From: Prochlorococcus sp. AG-402-N21 | GTDB taxonomy: Bacteria > Cyanobacteriota > Cyanobacteriia > PCC-6307 > Cyanobiaceae | Assembly (NCBI GenBank): GCA_003216435.1 | Contig: QCIW01000002.1 | Span: 1-64,000 of the forward strand | DNA length: 64,000 nt | Reading direction: 5' to 3' | Part shown: positions 38,597-45,931 of the stretch, piece by piece | Layout of the letters: every line of letters starts with the position of its first letter | How positions within the stretch are numbered: position 1 is the first letter of the stretch | Program-made: the position numbers and the translations under genes | The notes under the pieces: model-generated | What the model was told of the DNA's origin: nothing | Databases searched by the model: none | Seen by the model: the letters and a program-made list of their open reading frames with translations, nothing else

Positions 38597-38628
38597 AAGG
38601 AGTCCCACTATGGGGCTCCTTTTTTTTT
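38597..38628 (+). terminator. Strong intrinsic terminator after pcb
   Basis: AAGGAGTCCC-ACTAT-GGGGCTCCTT forms a 10-bp stem with one G-T pair, followed directly by a run of T. It lies 29 bp after the pcb stop and separates pcb from the Crp-type regulator. Confidence 0.92.
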
Positions 38629-38844
38629 ATCTACTACCACAACAACCTTCAAAAAAAACGCGAAGTAATTAATAATATCTTCAAAGACTTACCTGAATGA
38701 CCTTATTTGGTAACTTTTATCACCTTTAAAAGACACATTACGTGGAAAACTCGCAACAACCTTATTGTTATTGAGAATCGCTTGCAAAAAGGGAGTTGGG
38801 ATGTGTAAGTTAACTGAGTAAATAAAGCTCTTATTAACAGATAA

Positions 38845-39438
38845 ATGAGCTTCCGCTTTTTAACTGATACATCTATTTCTGCAGTAAGAATGGCTACAGG
38901 CCAATCTGTATTGATAGATCCTTCTGCTAGATCAGGAAATGCATGCCTTGAAGTACTCGAAGGTATAGCAAGAGTTTATTGCCCATGCGAAGAAACCGAA
39001 GGAATGACACTTGCTTTTTTGCAAGCTGGAGATCAACTAAGAACCGACAGGCTTTGCAGTGAAGGTGTATGCGTTGAAGCCCTTACTTCACTCTGTTTTA
39101 GAAGCGATGCTGAAATAAATGAATCTAGCGGTTTTGATGCCGTTAATGAATGGACTCTTCAATTACTCCGAATAAGGCATTTAGGCAATGCAGAACAAAG
39201 ACTTCAAGCTTTATTTGCTTTATTAGTAAATCGCTTAGGTCGTAGATGCGGGAACTGGTGCCAACTCCCCTTTAGGCTTACACATGAACGTATCGGAGAA
39301 TTAATAGGATCCACAAGAGTCACCTCAACAAGATTGATATCAAGACTTCGAACAGCAAACTTATTAGTTGCTCCTTCTGGAGAGCAAACCTTAAGTCTTG
39401 CTCCAACATTTATAGAGACATCACCTTTATCTGCCTAG
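38845..39438 (+). CDS. Crp/Fnr-family transcription regulator, cysteine-rich
   Basis: The 197-residue protein has a C-terminal winged-helix DNA-binding domain with recognition region LTHERIGELIGSTRVTSTRL near residues 145-164, typical of Crp/Fnr regulators. The N-terminal sensor half is short and lacks a clear cyclic-nucleotide pocket. Eight cysteines are present (C34, C46, C48, C71, C76, C84, C135, C139), which could bind an iron-sulfur cluster or metal. It lies between pcb and ferritin, so iron- or redox-responsive control is a reasonable guess. A TGAGAAT half-site lies at 38772-38778. Confidence 0.85.
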   Translation: MSFRFLTDTSISAVRMATGQSVLIDPSARSGNACLEVLEGIARVYCPCEETEGMTLAFLQAGDQLRTDRLCSEGVCVEALTSLCFRSDAEINESSGFDAVNEWTLQLLRIRHLGNAEQRLQALFALLVNRLGRRCGNWCQLPFRLTHERIGELIGSTRVTSTRLISRLRTANLLVAPSGEQTLSLAPTFIETSPLSA

Positions 39439-39442
39439 ATTT

Positions 39443-39718
39443 ATGTATACAGGAACTTCAATTTCCAACTCACTTATTACCGATCTTTGCAGAGAAGTGG
39501 ACTATATTAAAGTACGTTCACAATGCATAATAAATTCACTTGCTAATTGTCAAAGTAAAAAGCTAATTGTTCGGTTAAAGAATGAATTGGAGCAACTTAA
39601 ATTAAGAAGAAACTGTATTAAAGGGCTTTCTAAGGACCTCAGTAATGAGAAAAATATTGACAGTTTATCCATAGATCTTCTTAATGAGCTAATCGGAAGA
39701 AGCCTTATTCAGGTATAA
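39443..39718 (+). CDS. Hypothetical helical protein cotranscribed with the Crp-type regulator
   Basis: The 91-residue protein is mainly helical and charged, with three cysteines and a likely coiled-coil stretch around residues 35-58 (NELEQLKLRRNCIKGLSKDL). I recognise no family. It starts 4 bp after the regulator stop, so the two are almost certainly on one transcript. It could be a partner or modulator of that regulator. It converges with ferritin. Confidence 0.6.
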   Translation: MYTGTSISNSLITDLCREVDYIKVRSQCIINSLANCQSKKLIVRLKNELEQLKLRRNCIKGLSKDLSNEKNIDSLSIDLLNELIGRSLIQV

Positions 39719-39772
39719 TAAAAATCTAATTTTATATAATATTTGGTAAGTTCTTATTAACTATCCTAAAAG

Positions 39773-40339
39773 TTATTCCTTATAAAGTCTGTCATTATAT
39801 AAATCACTATCAATAATAAGCAAAGCAGAAGGATCATCTTCAGCTAGCTGAACTTTGCCTATTAAATATGAAGCATCATCCTCTGCAGATATCTGATTAT
39901 CTATTATGGGATCAAGAAAAACTGTGGTTCTAGTGTCATTTGAACGTTCAGCAGCTGCATATAGCTGTTGAAGAGAAGAAGTTACATCAGCTTCTAATTG
40001 AAAAGTTTCCTTTACTAGATCCAATACAGAATAATAGGTCTGCTTAGGTTTTAAAATGTCGTCTAATATTACTGTTTGGCCTCTAGCTATTAAGTAATTA
40101 ACAAATTTAGAAGCATGTTCCTGTTCGGCTTTTGACTCTTTATCAAAAAATCGAGAGAAACCTCTTAGCTCTCTTTCTGAAAACCATATTGACATCGCAA
40201 AATACTGAGCACTTGCACTCCTCTCTATTGTGATGTGTTCGTAAAGAGCCTGTAATAGAGAAGGGTCAATTGGATGCGCAATCGCCCTGCCTGATGGGCC
40301 CTTATTTATTTGAATAGAATTTTGAGTTGCTTGAGACAT
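39773..40339 (-). CDS. Ferritin
   Basis: The 188-residue protein is a ferritin-like four-helix protein that oxidises and stores iron. Ferroxidase-type ligands are visible: the first Glu in HITIERSASAQYFAM, the ExxH pair in KAEQEHASKF, a Glu in FQLEADVTS, and Gln in DNQISAEDD. The tail beyond the helical core is short. The gene lies next to the iron-transport ATPase. A Fur-box-like palindrome sits 100 bp upstream, so iron regulation is likely. It is one of the iron-homeostasis genes clustered here. Confidence 0.94.
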   Translation of the reverse strand: MSQATQNSIQINKGPSGRAIAHPIDPSLLQALYEHITIERSASAQYFAMSIWFSERELRGFSRFFDKESKAEQEHASKFVNYLIARGQTVILDDILKPKQTYYSVLDLVKETFQLEADVTSSLQQLYAAAERSNDTRTTVFLDPIIDNQISAEDDASYLIGKVQLAEDDPSALLIIDSDLYNDRLYKE

Positions 40340-40438
40340 TGATTTGGTGAAATGCCAGACAAGCCGAGAGGCTTTTCTCTTGTGCTAAATGATACATGAC
40401 AAAAGGATTTTACTTGCTATTTGTTTATAAATGTCTCG

Positions 40439-40457
40439 ATTGAGATTGAATCTCAAT
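40439..40457. promoter_or_regulatory. Fur-box-like operator upstream of ferritin
   Basis: ATTGAGATTGAATCTCAAT is a 19-bp palindrome with perfect 8-bp arms and a 3-bp centre. The TGAGA-N5-TCTCA core has the geometry of Fur sites such as TGAGAATNATTCTCA. It lies 100 bp before the ferritin ATG. On the minus strand a TATAAA-like element follows it, so it may overlap the promoter. Confidence 0.7.
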
Positions 40458-40475
40458 AGCGTTTAAATAACTTTT

Positions 40476-41537
40476 TTATGAAATAAAACATTTAATTCCA
40501 CTCGGAAATAGTGAAATCATTTTACTGGATTTAAATTTGACATGACAAGAGTCTCCTATGCTGAGATCATTAATTGGCGAATGATTAACCCTCAATAGAA
40601 AGTGTGAGGTCTTAAGGGTGATAACTGAGTGCATAAGATGGATCTCTCGAGATTTAACTACTGCATTGGAAGTTAAAGATGTGTCAATTTCCAATGAATC
40701 AGAGTCAAACATAATATGATCAGCTACTAAATCAGCCAAAGTATTCTTAAGTGAGATAGTTCCAATCGGAGTAGAAATTCTTTCTCCTAAAACTTTTACT
40801 GGAAGGATATTCTTCTGAAAAACAAATTCACCTACAAAAGAGGTGGATGGGTTGTTAATTAGTTCATCAGGAGAAGCACATTGGTGCAATTGACCATCTC
40901 GCATGACTGCAACACGATCACATATGGATAACGCTTCTTGAGAATCATGTGTGACAAAAATAGCTGTCGCAGAACAAGTTTTCAAGACTTCTGAAAGTTC
41001 GTTCCTAAGCCTATGTCGAACTTGAAAATCAAGACTATTAAATGGCTCATCCAATAGAACTATAGAAGAGCCAGGTGCCAAAGCCCTGGCTAAAGCTAAT
41101 CTCTGTCTTTGGCCACCAGAAAGTTCATGAGGATATCTAGTAGTAAGTTCAGAAAGTCCTAATAGATCGAGCAACCATTTGGGTCTATCAAAATCAGACC
41201 CTCTAGATAAACCAAAGCAAACATTTTTCCAGACATTTAGGTGAGGAAATAGGGCATAATCCTGGAAAACCATACCTATGCCTCTTTTTTCAGGAGGAAC
41301 AATTCTTTTCCTATTAGAAATTTCCACTCCTGACATGACAATTTGTCCATCGGATGGAGACTCAAAGCCTGCAATAAGTCTAAGTAAAGTAGTTTTTCCA
41401 CAACCAGAAGGACCTACTAATCCAATAAGTTCACCCCTTCTTAGATTTAGATTTATAGATTTTAATGTGTAATTAGATGTTCTGTGAGATCCGTATCGAT
41501 GTGAAAGATCAATTATTTTTAGATGCTCTTCATTCAC
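40476..41537 (-). CDS. Ferric-iron ABC transporter ATPase (FutC/AfuC-like)
   Basis: The 353-residue protein is the ATPase of a ferric-iron or spermidine-type importer. Walker A is GPSGCGKTT near residue 40, the signature LSGGQRQRLALARAL near 137, Walker B LLDEPFNSLD near 160, and the switch His FVTHDSQEA near 193. A C-terminal TOBE-like domain follows. The overall pattern (MVFQDYALFPHLNVWKNV) and the iron-gene neighbourhood favour FutC. The matching binding protein and permease are not in the window. Confidence 0.85.
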   Translation of the reverse strand: MNEEHLKIIDLSHRYGSHRTSNYTLKSINLNLRRGELIGLVGPSGCGKTTLLRLIAGFESPSDGQIVMSGVEISNRKRIVPPEKRGIGMVFQDYALFPHLNVWKNVCFGLSRGSDFDRPKWLLDLLGLSELTTRYPHELSGGQRQRLALARALAPGSSIVLLDEPFNSLDFQVRHRLRNELSEVLKTCSATAIFVTHDSQEALSICDRVAVMRDGQLHQCASPDELINNPSTSFVGEFVFQKNILPVKVLGERISTPIGTISLKNTLADLVADHIMFDSDSLEIDTSLTSNAVVKSREIHLMHSVITLKTSHFLLRVNHSPINDLSIGDSCHVKFKSSKMISLFPSGIKCFIS

Positions 41538-41665
41538 AACAAAAAATAAAGTTGGGCATTATGATACTTATGTTATGTTTTATGCATATGAAGAAGAACA
41601 AATTTGTATAACTCTTGATGGTAATGTGATTAATGATACCTAGAGATTCTGCCTAAGGATTTCCT

Positions 41666-42319
41666 GTGAATAAAAAAGAACGTGCACTTCTTATAACAAA
41701 TAGACTAGAAGAATTTTATCCTGTAGTACCGATACCTTTAAATCATAAAAATAATTTCACTTTGTTAGTAGCTGTTGTATTAAGTGCACAAACAACAGAT
41801 AAAAAAGTAAACGAAGTAAGTAAAGATTTCTTTGAAGCTGCTAGCAATCCTTTAGAGATGATAGAACTAGGTGAAAACAGGATATATAAACATATAAATA
41901 AATTAGGTCTTAGTAAAACAAAGGCTAAAAATATATATAACCTATCAATAATTCTAAAAGAGAAGTTTAATTCAATAGTACCTAATACCTATATTGATTT
42001 GGAATCACTTCCAGGGGTTGGACACAAAACAGCCAGTGTAGTAATGGCACAATGCTTCAATATTCCTGCATTTCCAGTTGACACTCACATACATAGACTA
42101 GCACAAAGATGGGGATTAACTAATGGGCTAAATGTAAAACAGACGGAAAAAGACTTAAAAGCATTATTTCCTAAAACCAAATGGAATAAATTACATCTGC
42201 AAATTATATTTTACGGAAGAGAGTTTTGTTCTGCTCGTGGATGTAATGGAACTATTTGTATTTTATGCAGAGAGTTGTATCCAAAGAGAAAGAAACCAAT
42301 CATATGCAAAAAAGCTTAA
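41666..42319 (+). CDS. nth: Endonuclease III
   Basis: Nth removes oxidised pyrimidines and cleaves abasic sites in base excision repair. The 217-residue protein has the helix-hairpin-helix LPGVGHKTASVVMAQCF and the catalytic Lys and Asp (VDTHIHRLA) near residue 140. The C-terminal iron-sulfur region has cysteines at 188, 193, 198, 201 and 214, which do not match the standard C-X6-C-X2-C-X5-C spacing. The start is GTG, supported by AAGGA seven bases upstream. Confidence 0.95.
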   Translation: MNKKERALLITNRLEEFYPVVPIPLNHKNNFTLLVAVVLSAQTTDKKVNEVSKDFFEAASNPLEMIELGENRIYKHINKLGLSKTKAKNIYNLSIILKEKFNSIVPNTYIDLESLPGVGHKTASVVMAQCFNIPAFPVDTHIHRLAQRWGLTNGLNVKQTEKDLKALFPKTKWNKLHLQIIFYGREFCSARGCNGTICILCRELYPKRKKPIICKKA

Positions 42320-42392
42320 AATAATTAATTTTTTCAATCCAAATCACATTTATAGTAATTTTACGCTAAAACTATTATAAAAAATTATTTAA

Positions 42393-43046
42393 ATGAAGAT
42401 AGCAATTACAGGTGCTTCTGGAAAGACTGGATTTCGTATCGCAGAGGAAGCAATTGCAAAAGGTCATTCGGTAAAATTAATTGTAAGAGAGAATTCAATT
42501 ATTCCTCAAAGTCTCAGTTTATGCTCAATATTAAAGCTTTCTTTATTTGACTCAGATTCTTTAGATAATGCTCTTAAAGGAGTTGATGCTTTACTAATAG
42601 CAACTGGAGCTAGACCATCAGTAGACTTAACAGGTCCTGCCAGAATTGATGCTCAAGGAGTAAATTCACAGGTGCAGAGCTGCAAACGTGTCGGTGTTAA
42701 AAGAGTTATTCTGGTAAGTTCACTCTGTGCTGGCAAGTTTTTTCACCCATTAAATTTTTTTGGATTAATTCTGATATGGAAAAGGATAGGCGAAAGTTTT
42801 CTTGAGAAGAGTGGACTTGATTGGACAATAATTAGACCAGGAGGACTTAACGAACAAGAAAAGAATATTAACTCTCAAGGTGTTATCTATACGAGCGAAA
42901 ATACTCAGGTAGATGGTTCTATACCAAGGAGACTTGTAGCAAGATGTTGTGTAGAAGCTCTTGAGGTTAAAAAGTCAATTGGCCGCATTATCGAAATAAC
43001 AAGTAGTAGCGAACAAAGAAGAATAAACTTAAAAAACGCAATTTAA
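42393..43046 (+). CDS. NAD(P)-binding atypical short-chain dehydrogenase
   Basis: The 217-residue protein begins ITGASGKTGFRIAEEAI, the Rossmann NAD(P)-binding loop of the NmrA/Ycf39-like group. The fold continues with LIVRE, DALLIATGA and WTIIRPGGL. The YxxxK catalytic pair of classic dehydrogenases is not evident, as in this subgroup. Homologues act as oxidoreductases, sensors or assembly factors. The substrate is unknown. Confidence 0.82.
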   Translation: MKIAITGASGKTGFRIAEEAIAKGHSVKLIVRENSIIPQSLSLCSILKLSLFDSDSLDNALKGVDALLIATGARPSVDLTGPARIDAQGVNSQVQSCKRVGVKRVILVSSLCAGKFFHPLNFFGLILIWKRIGESFLEKSGLDWTIIRPGGLNEQEKNINSQGVIYTSENTQVDGSIPRRLVARCCVEALEVKKSIGRIIEITSSSEQRRINLKNAI

Positions 43047-43078
43047 AGTATACTGTTAAGATAATATTTAAGTAGTCA

Positions 43079-43270
43079 ATGGATACCAACGCTAAAATCG
43101 ATGCGTTGCAATTAATGCTAACTGATCTAAGAACTAGAAATGAGTCAGTCAGACATAAAGCTGCCTTTAGAGGTTGTCAACCAGAATTTCAATCGCTAGT
43201 CACTGATTTGATAACACAACTTGAGACTGAATTGCAAAAGCAAAAAGAGAATATCAGACAAATAAATTGA
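43079..43270 (+). CDS. Small conserved cyanobacterial protein
   Basis: The 63-residue protein is helical and highly charged, with a single Cys and no membrane segment. I recall similar short proteins in marine picocyanobacteria but cannot name the family. It follows the dehydrogenase-like gene after 32 bp. The start is an ATG without a strong ribosome-binding site. Confidence 0.55.
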   Translation: MDTNAKIDALQLMLTDLRTRNESVRHKAAFRGCQPEFQSLVTDLITQLETELQKQKENIRQIN

Positions 43271-43317
43271 TAAAATAGAATAAGAAAACTACTTGAAGTT
43301 AAGCTAAATAATAAACA

Positions 43318-44208
43318 TTAACCTAATTCTAGGCACGCTAATCCATATACCTGATTCAAACTTTGCTGTGGTTGATAACCTTTATACATCCGAAATGTTT
43401 TTGAAATCTCCTTAAATCCTAAGCGCTCTAACAGATATGGTGAATATGGATTTGAACCAGGTGAATCAAGGAACACAGAACCTGAGTGACGACTAACAAG
43501 ATTTCTTAAGAGAACTTCTGCCAAAGGTGGGGTATCCGCTAAAAGAGGTCCTATTCTCCAACCCTGCCCTGATTTAAGTAGGCATGGCCTGATACGTCCA
43601 AAGCCATGACAGTTCAGATTTTTATCCACCAAGACTGAAACATTTCCCTCTTTGCGATCTAACCAATCAGATAAGAAATGTGGCCTTGGACTAGCCTCTC
43701 TATTTGCATCATATAACTGTACATATTCAGAAGGAATAGATCTACCCTCATGTATTTGTAATTTCTCTAATTCTTCATCTAAGTATAATTGTGGAACTAG
43801 AAAGTTATTAGAACCTTCCCACTGCCATCTCGTAGTGGTAGAAGCAATTTTAAATCCCCAATTCTCATAATCCTTAACCCTATTTGAGGCTGCTTCCAAT
43901 CCAATTAAAGGAATATTAGCGAGATATTTCAGGGCATGTTTCCATAGTAAAACTCCATAGCCGTTACCTCTATATTTTTCTAAAACAATAAATAAACCTA
44001 TAAAACCATAATTTGAATTATATCTGATGCCTGCTATACACCCAATAGGCTTATCCCCTAAGTAACCTATCCATATTCCTTGGTTGTCTGTGTTTTTGTA
44101 AATACTTACATCTCCTATACCAGGTGTAAATCCTTCTATCCTAGCCCATTCGGTGAGCAGTGAAATATGATCTGAATCTAGAGGCCTTATATTAAAAGAA
44201 TGGATCAT
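43318..44208 (-). CDS. GNAT-family N-acetyltransferase with C-terminal second domain
   Basis: The 296-residue protein has a GNAT domain in residues 1-130, with the acetyl-CoA loop YRGNGYGVLLWKHAL near residue 80 and the following GLEAASNRVKDYENWGF. A second acetyltransferase-like domain occupies the C-terminal half (HGFGRIRPCLLKSGQGWRIG, then YLLERLGFKE). The tandem layout is typical of YitH/Acetyltransf_18-type proteins. The acetyl acceptor is unknown. It heads a minus-strand group with a DUF6737 protein and a glutaredoxin fusion. Confidence 0.8.
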   Translation of the reverse strand: MIHSFNIRPLDSDHISLLTEWARIEGFTPGIGDVSIYKNTDNQGIWIGYLGDKPIGCIAGIRYNSNYGFIGLFIVLEKYRGNGYGVLLWKHALKYLANIPLIGLEAASNRVKDYENWGFKIASTTTRWQWEGSNNFLVPQLYLDEELEKLQIHEGRSIPSEYVQLYDANREASPRPHFLSDWLDRKEGNVSVLVDKNLNCHGFGRIRPCLLKSGQGWRIGPLLADTPPLAEVLLRNLVSRHSGSVFLDSPGSNPYSPYLLERLGFKEISKTFRMYKGYQPQQSLNQVYGLACLELG

Positions 44209-44250
44209 TAAGTGAAAAATATGAAATATCTTAAGTTGGTAAATGAACAG

Positions 44251-44469
44251 TTAATCATTAGGGTAATTTATTGGTGCTAGAAATAAGAATAAAAACCACC
44301 AAAGTGTAATAAGGATAAGAGAAGAAATGCGTAAAACTAGATTTCCAGATATAAAATATATAAAAGAGAGGAATAATACTCCAGTAAAAATAATTGTAAA
44401 AGGTTGGCACCAAAAAGGTTTTAACTTCCAGTACTTTGTTGATGCCTCAATAAAAGAAGTGAAATTCAT
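44251..44469 (-). CDS. DUF6737 small membrane protein
   Basis: The 72-residue protein has the DUF6737-like opening KLKPFWCQPFTIIFTG followed by two short membrane segments (about 23-40 and 46-65). It begins one base after the stop of the PPC-glutaredoxin gene and is probably cotranscribed with it. Function is unknown. Confidence 0.7.
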   Translation of the reverse strand: MNFTSFIEASTKYWKLKPFWCQPFTIIFTGVLFLSFIYFISGNLVLRISSLILITLWWFLFLFLAPINYPND

Positions 44470-44470
44470 T

Positions 44471-45070
44471 TTAGAAATAGTTTTTTATCGATAAAATAGA
44501 GTCATACCCTCCTACAAATTTGTCATCGATAAAGATTTGTGGGAAAGTATTTGAGTTACTAATTGATCTCAAATTCTCAAATTGTTCGTCATTGCCGATA
44601 ATAATTAAATCGTATTCTATATCTAATGTTTTTAAGAGCCTTATAGCTCTTTTCGACCAGGGACAGCCATTTAATGCATAAACTTTCAGACGGGTGGTTG
44701 ATTTTGTCTGATTAGTTGATTGTTGAATATTATTTTTGCCAGGATTGTCAATGAAGCCTACAAGAATATCAAGAGCTTTAAAGACAATAGTTCCTCTATT
44801 CAAGTGACCTCCCCATACTTTACAGTCACCATCCGAAAAACTCAAATGAAGATGTGAATGATTTGGTTTAACTATCCCACTTAATGTAATAACTTCTAAA
44901 TGACCATTTATTTTCGACGGCTCTGATTTTCCTGGACATTGAATAACCACTGTAGAAAGATCTCCAACAACGCTGAGAATATACCCCGTAGAATTCTGTT
45001 TAAAAGAGAACTCTTCTAAGCTATCTATAACATCACTATTCGAACTTAATTTTAATGAGAGTTCTCGCAT
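44471..45070 (-). CDS. PPC (DUF296) domain fused to a glutaredoxin
   Basis: Residues 1-105 form a PPC/DUF296 domain with the diagnostic HSHLHLSFSD and VWGGHL segments. After a short polar linker, residues 127-199 form a glutaredoxin with active site CPWS at 136-139, cis-proline TFPQIF and GGYD. PPC domains occur in plant AT-hook proteins and in free-standing bacterial proteins, and bind ligands or act as multimers. Linking one to a thiol-redox module suggests redox control of its partner or DNA-linked function. The active site lacks the second cysteine, so a monothiol-like mechanism is likely. Confidence 0.88.
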   Translation of the reverse strand: MRELSLKLSSNSDVIDSLEEFSFKQNSTGYILSVVGDLSTVVIQCPGKSEPSKINGHLEVITLSGIVKPNHSHLHLSFSDGDCKVWGGHLNRGTIVFKALDILVGFIDNPGKNNIQQSTNQTKSTTRLKVYALNGCPWSKRAIRLLKTLDIEYDLIIIGNDEQFENLRSISNSNTFPQIFIDDKFVGGYDSILSIKNYF

Positions 45071-45141
45071 TTAATAAGGATTTTATGAATGTAGTGTGTA
45101 AAGGCTTGGAGTAGCCAATAACAATAAGAGTAAAACTAGTA

Positions 45142-45222
45142 TCATTTATCCTCTAATCTACGAACTATAAAACCCATTGCAACTAGTGAACCTAACAAAA
45201 CCAATAATAGGAAGTATGTCAT
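45142..45222 (-). CDS. Possible 26-residue single-pass membrane peptide
   Basis: A minus-strand frame from ATG at 45222 to TGA at 45142 encodes 26 residues. It begins MTYFLLLVLLGSLVAMGFIV and ends in the charged tail RRLEDK. This is the design of small photosystem, cytochrome b6f or NDH subunits: one membrane helix and a short charged end. It sits alone in the 285-bp gap between the PPC-glutaredoxin and pgsA genes. I could not match it to a named subunit. Confidence 0.5.
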   Translation of the reverse strand: MTYFLLLVLLGSLVAMGFIVRRLEDK

Positions 45223-45355
45223 CAATGATAAAATAACTGTAATAATAATATATCCTAACTTTTATCATAGAAAACATTGTATATAATTAATAAAATTTTA
45301 TACTACATTGCTTTATATATTGAACAGATATATTAATTCAGCACTCTATTAAACC

Positions 45356-45931
45356 ATGAGTAGACCTCTAATTAATCGTATAAACAAACACATCCTTTAC
45401 AGGAAAATAGCCAATTGCCTTACAATCTATAGATTTATTATTGGTCTACCCATAATTATATATCTTAGTAACGGTAAAATCTTAACAGCGTGGATATTAA
45501 TAGTCTCAGGAGGTATAACTGATTTCTTAGATGGAATAATCGCTAGAAGATCTAATATAATGAGCATATGGGGATCACGTTTTGACCCTTTAGCAGATAA
45601 ATTTCTAATTCTTTCGCCTATAATTTGGTTAACTCAAAACAATATTTTACCAATTTGGTCCGTATGGTTACTTATAGTTCGAGAATTTCTAGTCTCAAGT
45701 TGGAGATCTAATCAATCGACTGGAGCACCAGCATCTAAAGGGGCAAAATTGAAAACTTTTTTACAGTTTTCAAGTATTCTGCTTATGCTATGGCCTATTC
45801 AGTTTGGCGGCGAATTAGTAATGATTAAATTAAATATTATTGGATTCTGGCTATTTTGGCCCTCTCTTTCTCTTGCTCTAATTTCTTGTATAGGTTATTT
45901 TTCTAACCAATTAACTGTTCGTCAGAGGTGA
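45356..45931 (+). CDS. pgsA: CDP-diacylglycerol-glycerol-3-phosphate 3-phosphatidyltransferase
   Basis: PgsA makes phosphatidylglycerol phosphate, the precursor of phosphatidylglycerol needed in thylakoids. The 191-residue membrane protein has the CDP-alcohol transferase motif DGIIARRSNIMSIWGSRFDP followed by LAD (D-G-x2-A-R-x8-G-x3-D-x3-D), with all Asp, Gly and Arg residues in place. About five hydrophobic segments are visible. It converges with the CSP41-like gene, and the two coding regions overlap by 29 bp. Confidence 0.93.
   Translation: MSRPLINRINKHILYRKIANCLTIYRFIIGLPIIIYLSNGKILTAWILIVSGGITDFLDGIIARRSNIMSIWGSRFDPLADKFLILSPIIWLTQNNILPIWSVWLLIVREFLVSSWRSNQSTGAPASKGAKLKTFLQFSSILLMLWPIQFGGELVMIKLNIIGFWLFWPSLSLALISCIGYFSNQLTVRQR

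Noticed and set aside
38772-38778. TGAGAAT half-site before the Crp-type regulator as a second Fur box
   Set aside because: Only one half matches; the other half (GCTTGCA) is too far from the consensus to call a site.
41598-41607. ACAAATTTGT palindrome between the iron ABC ATPase and nth
   Set aside because: A short 10-bp AT-rich palindrome without a consensus match; likely chance.
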